Shown here: one piece after another, positions 5,338 through 7,495 of the stretch
Layout: the number at the start of each line of letters is the position of its first letter
How positions within the stretch are numbered: the first letter of the stretch is position 1
Source of the DNA: an uncultured Collinsella sp.
GTDB lineage: Bacteria > Actinomycetota > Coriobacteriia > Coriobacteriales > Coriobacteriaceae
Direction: 5' to 3'
Length of the DNA stretch: 7,495 nucleotides
NCBI GenBank assembly: GCA_947003675.1
Contig: CAMQPJ010000055.1
Coordinates: 1 to 7,495, forward strand
The notes under the pieces: model-generated
The model's input: only the letters and a program-made list of their open reading frames with translations
The model's database searches: none
Told to the model about the DNA's origin: nothing
Position numbers and translations under genes: made by a program

Positions 5338-5342
5338 GTTGA

Positions 5343-6266
5343 TTACAGCTTGGCGTCGATGTCGACGCTCTGATACGTAGGGGTCTGCTGGACGTAGAGC
5401 TTGATGCCCATGTCGAGCAGCTGGTTGACGTCGGCCTTCTGGGTGGCGTCAAGGAAGACGGAGCTGTCCTTGCCGCCGACCTGATCGGCACCGTCGTGGT
5501 TGGCGGTGGCACCCAAGTTGATGGCGTCGAGCTTGTAGCCCTGGCAGAACTGCAGCATCTCGGCCGTGTTGCCAAAGACGAACATGACGCGCTCGCCGAG
5601 GGTGTTGAGCTTGTCCATCTTGGCGAGGGCACGCTCGACGGTGAAGACGTTCAGGCGCACGCCCTGGGGCTTGGCCAGCTTAAGAGCGCCCTTCTTGATG
5701 TCATCGTTGGCGGCAGCGTTGTCGACGACGATGATGCGCTCGGCCTGGACCTTGGTGGTCCAGGTAAAGACGACCTGGCCGTGCAGCAGACGGTAGTCAA
5801 GGCGTGCGAGGACGATCTTGGCGGGACCGGAGCTGTGACGGGGCGCCTTGGCCTTCTTGGCGGGAGCCGCGGCAGCCTCGACCGGTGCGTTGGGGTTGGT
5901 CAGACCGGTGCGGGCCTCGTTGATGAGGGCTGCGAGCTCGGCACCCTTGACGGGGACGGGGCTCATAGCGAGCGTGAGCGCCAGCGGGATGTTGAAACCG
6001 CTGACAACCGTGAACTTCGTGCCGTTCTTGGAAAGCTCGACCATGTTGTTGTTGACCGAGCTGCCGAGCATATCGGTCAGCACATAGACGGTGTCGTCCG
6101 CGTTGAACGTGGCGATCATGGCGTCCACCTTATTGGTGATGGGCTCCTTGTCGTCACGAGCAAGCGACACGACGTGGACGTTCGACACGTCGCCGAGAAC
6201 CATCTCGAGCGTGTCTTTGGCACCTGCGGCCAGGCCGCCATGAGATGCGAGAATGATCTGATTCAT
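5343..6266 (-). CDS. PTS mannose/fructose/sorbose-family fused IIAB component
   Basis: A 307-residue cytoplasmic fusion (ManX type; E. coli ManX is about 323) that passes phosphate from HPr to the incoming sugar. The IIA domain is at about 1-120, with phospho-His H9 in LASHGGLAAG and the conserved TDMLGSSVNN at 64-73. A linker rich in Ala, Pro and Lys runs over about 122-148. The IIB domain starts near 149, with RLDYRLLHGQV at 155-165 and phospho-His H162. The end, VQQTPTYQSVDIDAKL, is normal for IIB. It is the first gene of the operon; GGAGGAGG lies shortly before the ATG at 6266. Both catalytic histidines are present, so the protein should be active. Substrate cannot be told from IIAB alone; the downstream SIS deglycase makes a glycated amino acid the best guess. 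Confidence 0.95.
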   Translation of the reverse strand: MNQIILASHGGLAAGAKDTLEMVLGDVSNVHVVSLARDDKEPITNKVDAMIATFNADDTVYVLTDMLGSSVNNNMVELSKNGTKFTVVSGFNIPLALTLAMSPVPVKGAELAALINEARTGLTNPNAPVEAAAAPAKKAKAPRHSSGPAKIVLARLDYRLLHGQVVFTWTTKVQAERIIVVDNAAANDDIKKGALKLAKPQGVRLNVFTVERALAKMDKLNTLGERVMFVFGNTAEMLQFCQGYKLDAINLGATANHDGADQVGGKDSSVFLDATQKADVNQLLDMGIKLYVQQTPTYQSVDIDAKL

Positions 6267-6292
6267 CTTGCCTCCTCCTTTTCGTTATGGTC

Positions 6293-6298
6293 ATTATA
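6293..6298 (-). promoter_or_regulatory. Predicted -10 box of the PTS-SIS operon promoter
   Basis: The minus strand has a consensus TATAAT 26 nt before the IIAB start codon. At spacers of 16 to 18 nt the -35 position reads ATATAA, AATATA or CAATAT, none like TTGACA, and there is no TGn extension. A perfect -10 with no -35 fits a promoter that needs an activator. Other -10-like TATA motifs lie upstream at 6303-6308, 6314-6319 and 6329-6334. Confidence 0.5.
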
Positions 6299-6311
6299 AC
6301 GTCTTATACGT
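6299..6311. promoter_or_regulatory. Candidate operator ACGT-N5-ACGT in the PTS promoter
   Basis: ACGTCTTATACGT directly adjoins the -10 box and fills much of the -10/-35 spacer, a position from which a bound repressor would block RNA polymerase. It agrees with the GntR-promoter motif (148-160, opposite strand) at 11 of 13 bases and lies 32 nt before the IIAB start codon. I infer that the GntR-family protein at the left edge binds both. Confidence 0.5.
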
Positions 6312-6336
6312 TGCTTATATTGCTAATTAGTATAAA

Positions 6337-6371
6337 GACCGTTCGCGGGTGAAAATCGACCGTTGACGGGT
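6337..6371. promoter_or_regulatory. Two 14-bp direct repeats 21 bp apart upstream of the PTS promoter
   Basis: GACCGTTCGCGGGT (6337-6350) and GACCGTTGACGGGT (6358-6371) match at 12 of 14 bases with starts exactly 21 bp apart, so both face the same side of the helix. They are centred about 57 and 78 bp upstream of the expected start point, typical activator positions. The second copy is itself close to a palindrome (ACCGT-TG-ACGGGT). No protein is identified. Confidence 0.5.
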
Positions 6372-6390
6372 TTAACGTACTTGAAACGTT

Positions 6391-6425
6391 GGGGTTGGAT
6401 AGGCCGGTGCTGGCTGGATAACCCC
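6391..6425 (-). other. Weak dyad downstream of the EamA transporter gene
   Basis: GGGGTT (6391-6396) and AACCCC (6420-6425) are complementary across a 23-nt loop, which holds a small GCC/GGC helix. In the minus strand the stem is followed by AACGTTTC, not a U-run. It is the only terminator-like structure seen between the EamA stop and the PTS promoter, and it is weak. Confidence 0.25.
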
Positions 6426-6449
6426 AGGTCAGACCCTGCGCGCAATCCT

Positions 6450-7495
6450 CTATCGTACGAAGTACCAGGGGCTTTCCTGCACGGTGGGTTCCAGCGCGAT
6501 GCCGGTACGCTCCTTAAACAGATCCATGTCCTGCGATTTCTCCGTCCACCACGCGTTGGGCTTAAAGGTCATGCTCTCAATGACATGACCGACAAACACG
6601 CTGTTGCGCAGCTTAGAGAAGTCGGTGTTCATAATCAGGATGGACGCGAGCACCAGCACGATGCCCAGGACTTTGATCGCGCCGGCGGGCTCGGCGTAGA
6701 CACCAATGCCCAGCAGTACGGTGACGACCGTCTCGAATGACATTACGACGGGAACTTTCGATGTCTCGAGCCCCATGGACAGACCCTGCATATATAAGAT
6801 GTAGGCCACAGCTGTGGGGATAAGTCCAAAGCCAAGGAACAGCAGCAGCAGCTGTGGCGACATTGCCGCGGCGATATCCGGCCACGGAGCCGCGATAGCC
6901 GCCATAACCGCACCGCCAAAAACAAAGCCCCAAAACGTGACAGCCAGCGGGTGGACCGTCTTGGTTGCTATCCGGCTAAACACCGCGAGCGACGCACCAC
7001 AAAGGCCTGCAATCACGCCCGACGTGACGCCCCAAACCGAAAAATGGAAACCGGAAAGGTCGCCATTGGTCACTGCAAGCACGCAGCCAACGATGTTAAA
7101 GACAATGGCAACGAGCTTGTTGGGGGTCACGTCCTCGCGATAAAGCACGCGGCCGAGCATGACGCCAAACACCGGCGAGGTGTAGAGCAGCACCGAGGCC
7201 GTGGACATGCCCACCTCGCCCATGCACTCGTAATAGCAGGTGTTGGCGGCGGCCAAACCGACGATACCGACAAGCGCGCAGGGAACAAGCTCTTTAGGGC
7301 TTGCCTTGAACAGTGCCAGCGGACCCTGAGCCACGGTAGACCCCTCACCCGGACGGCAGCCCATAAACATCAGGACCGGCGCCAAGATAAGCGCTCCGAC
7401 CAACAAGCGAAAGGCAGCCATGCTCTGGGACGAAACGCCCATGGCCGAGATGCCGTTTACAAAGATTCCGATGCTGCCCCACATAAGCGCGGCGA
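6450..7495 (-). CDS. DMT-superfamily (EamA) transporter, N-terminal end outside the window
   Basis: An inner-membrane carrier of the drug/metabolite family; substrates in this family range from amino acids to metabolites, and this one is unassigned. At least 347 residues are visible. The frame is still open at the right edge and reads AALMWGSIGIFVNGIS, where MWGS is normally part of the first membrane helix, so the true start lies a short way outside. Two EamA repeats of about five helices each are seen, with the YTSPVFGVMLG segment at about residue 101 of the visible Met and VMSFETVVTVLLGIGVYAEP in the second repeat. After the last helix (about 288) comes a 55-residue polar tail ending PTVQESPWYFVR, longer than usual. 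It precedes the PTS operon by 183 nt on the same strand, with a separate promoter between them, so I treat it as a neighbour rather than part of the operon. Confidence 0.9.
   Translation of the reverse strand, partial: AALMWGSIGIFVNGISAMGVSSQSMAAFRLLVGALILAPVLMFMGCRPGEGSTVAQGPLALFKASPKELVPCALVGIVGLAAANTCYYECMGEVGMSTASVLLYTSPVFGVMLGRVLYREDVTPNKLVAIVFNIVGCVLAVTNGDLSGFHFSVWGVTSGVIAGLCGASLAVFSRIATKTVHPLAVTFWGFVFGGAVMAAIAAPWPDIAAAMSPQLLLLFLGFGLIPTAVAYILYMQGLSMGLETSKVPVVMSFETVVTVLLGIGVYAEPAGAIKVLGIVLVLASILIMNTDFSKLRNSVFVGHVIESMTFKPNAWWTEKSQDMDLFKERTGIALEPTVQESPWYFVR

Noticed and set aside
4428..5342. A 304-codon + strand frame across IIC
   Set aside because: Its product is extremely rich in Asp, Gly, His and Glu with no fold-like pattern, and it is the antisense shadow of a clear PTS IIC gene.
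5496..6299. A 267-codon + strand frame across IIAB
   Set aside because: Antisense of a IIAB gene with both active-site histidines; the sequence is biased to Val, Asp and Gly and has no recognisable domain.

Overview
The window looks like chromosomal DNA of a GC-rich gut actinobacterium of the class Coriobacteriia, most like Collinsella. This rests on the high GC, the gene types and the general look of the proteins; no rRNA or other marker is present to prove it. Every gene I accept lies on the minus strand, so transcription runs from high to low coordinates. No tRNA, rRNA, CRISPR array or transposase was seen.

In transcription order the window holds: a DMT/EamA-family transporter cut by the right edge (6450-7495); a mannose-family phosphotransferase operon, IIAB (5343-6266), IIC (4512-5306), IID (3665-4498), then a SIS-domain sugar-phosphate enzyme of the FrlB/GfrF/FraB deglycase type (2482-3465) and a good intrinsic terminator (2417-2448); a HAD phosphatase/phosphoglucomutase-like gene (1693-2322); a YitT-family membrane protein (330-1337); and the first 36 codons of a GntR-family regulator cut by the left edge (1-110).

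The PTS genes and the SIS enzyme read as one catabolic unit. The PTS would import and phosphorylate a sugar or glycated amine, and the SIS enzyme would split the phosphorylated product. The enzyme keeps the Glu-16-His spacing expected of Amadori-compound deglycases, so fructoselysine, glucoselysine or a related glycated amino acid is the leading substrate guess. The PTS promoter and the GntR promoter share a 13-bp motif, ACGT-N5-ACGT, with 11 of 13 bases identical when aligned. This suggests that the GntR protein controls both itself and the operon although 6 kb separates them.

The non-coding DNA is unusually structured. Between YitT and HAD lies a 119-bp nested hairpin element with perfect 17-bp terminal inverted repeats. 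Two 44-bp copies of a palindromic repeat bracket the YitT-HAD segment. The IID-SIS gap carries a cluster of dyads, one of them a perfect 18-bp palindrome over the IID stop codon. The PTS promoter region has two 14-bp direct repeats exactly 21 bp apart.
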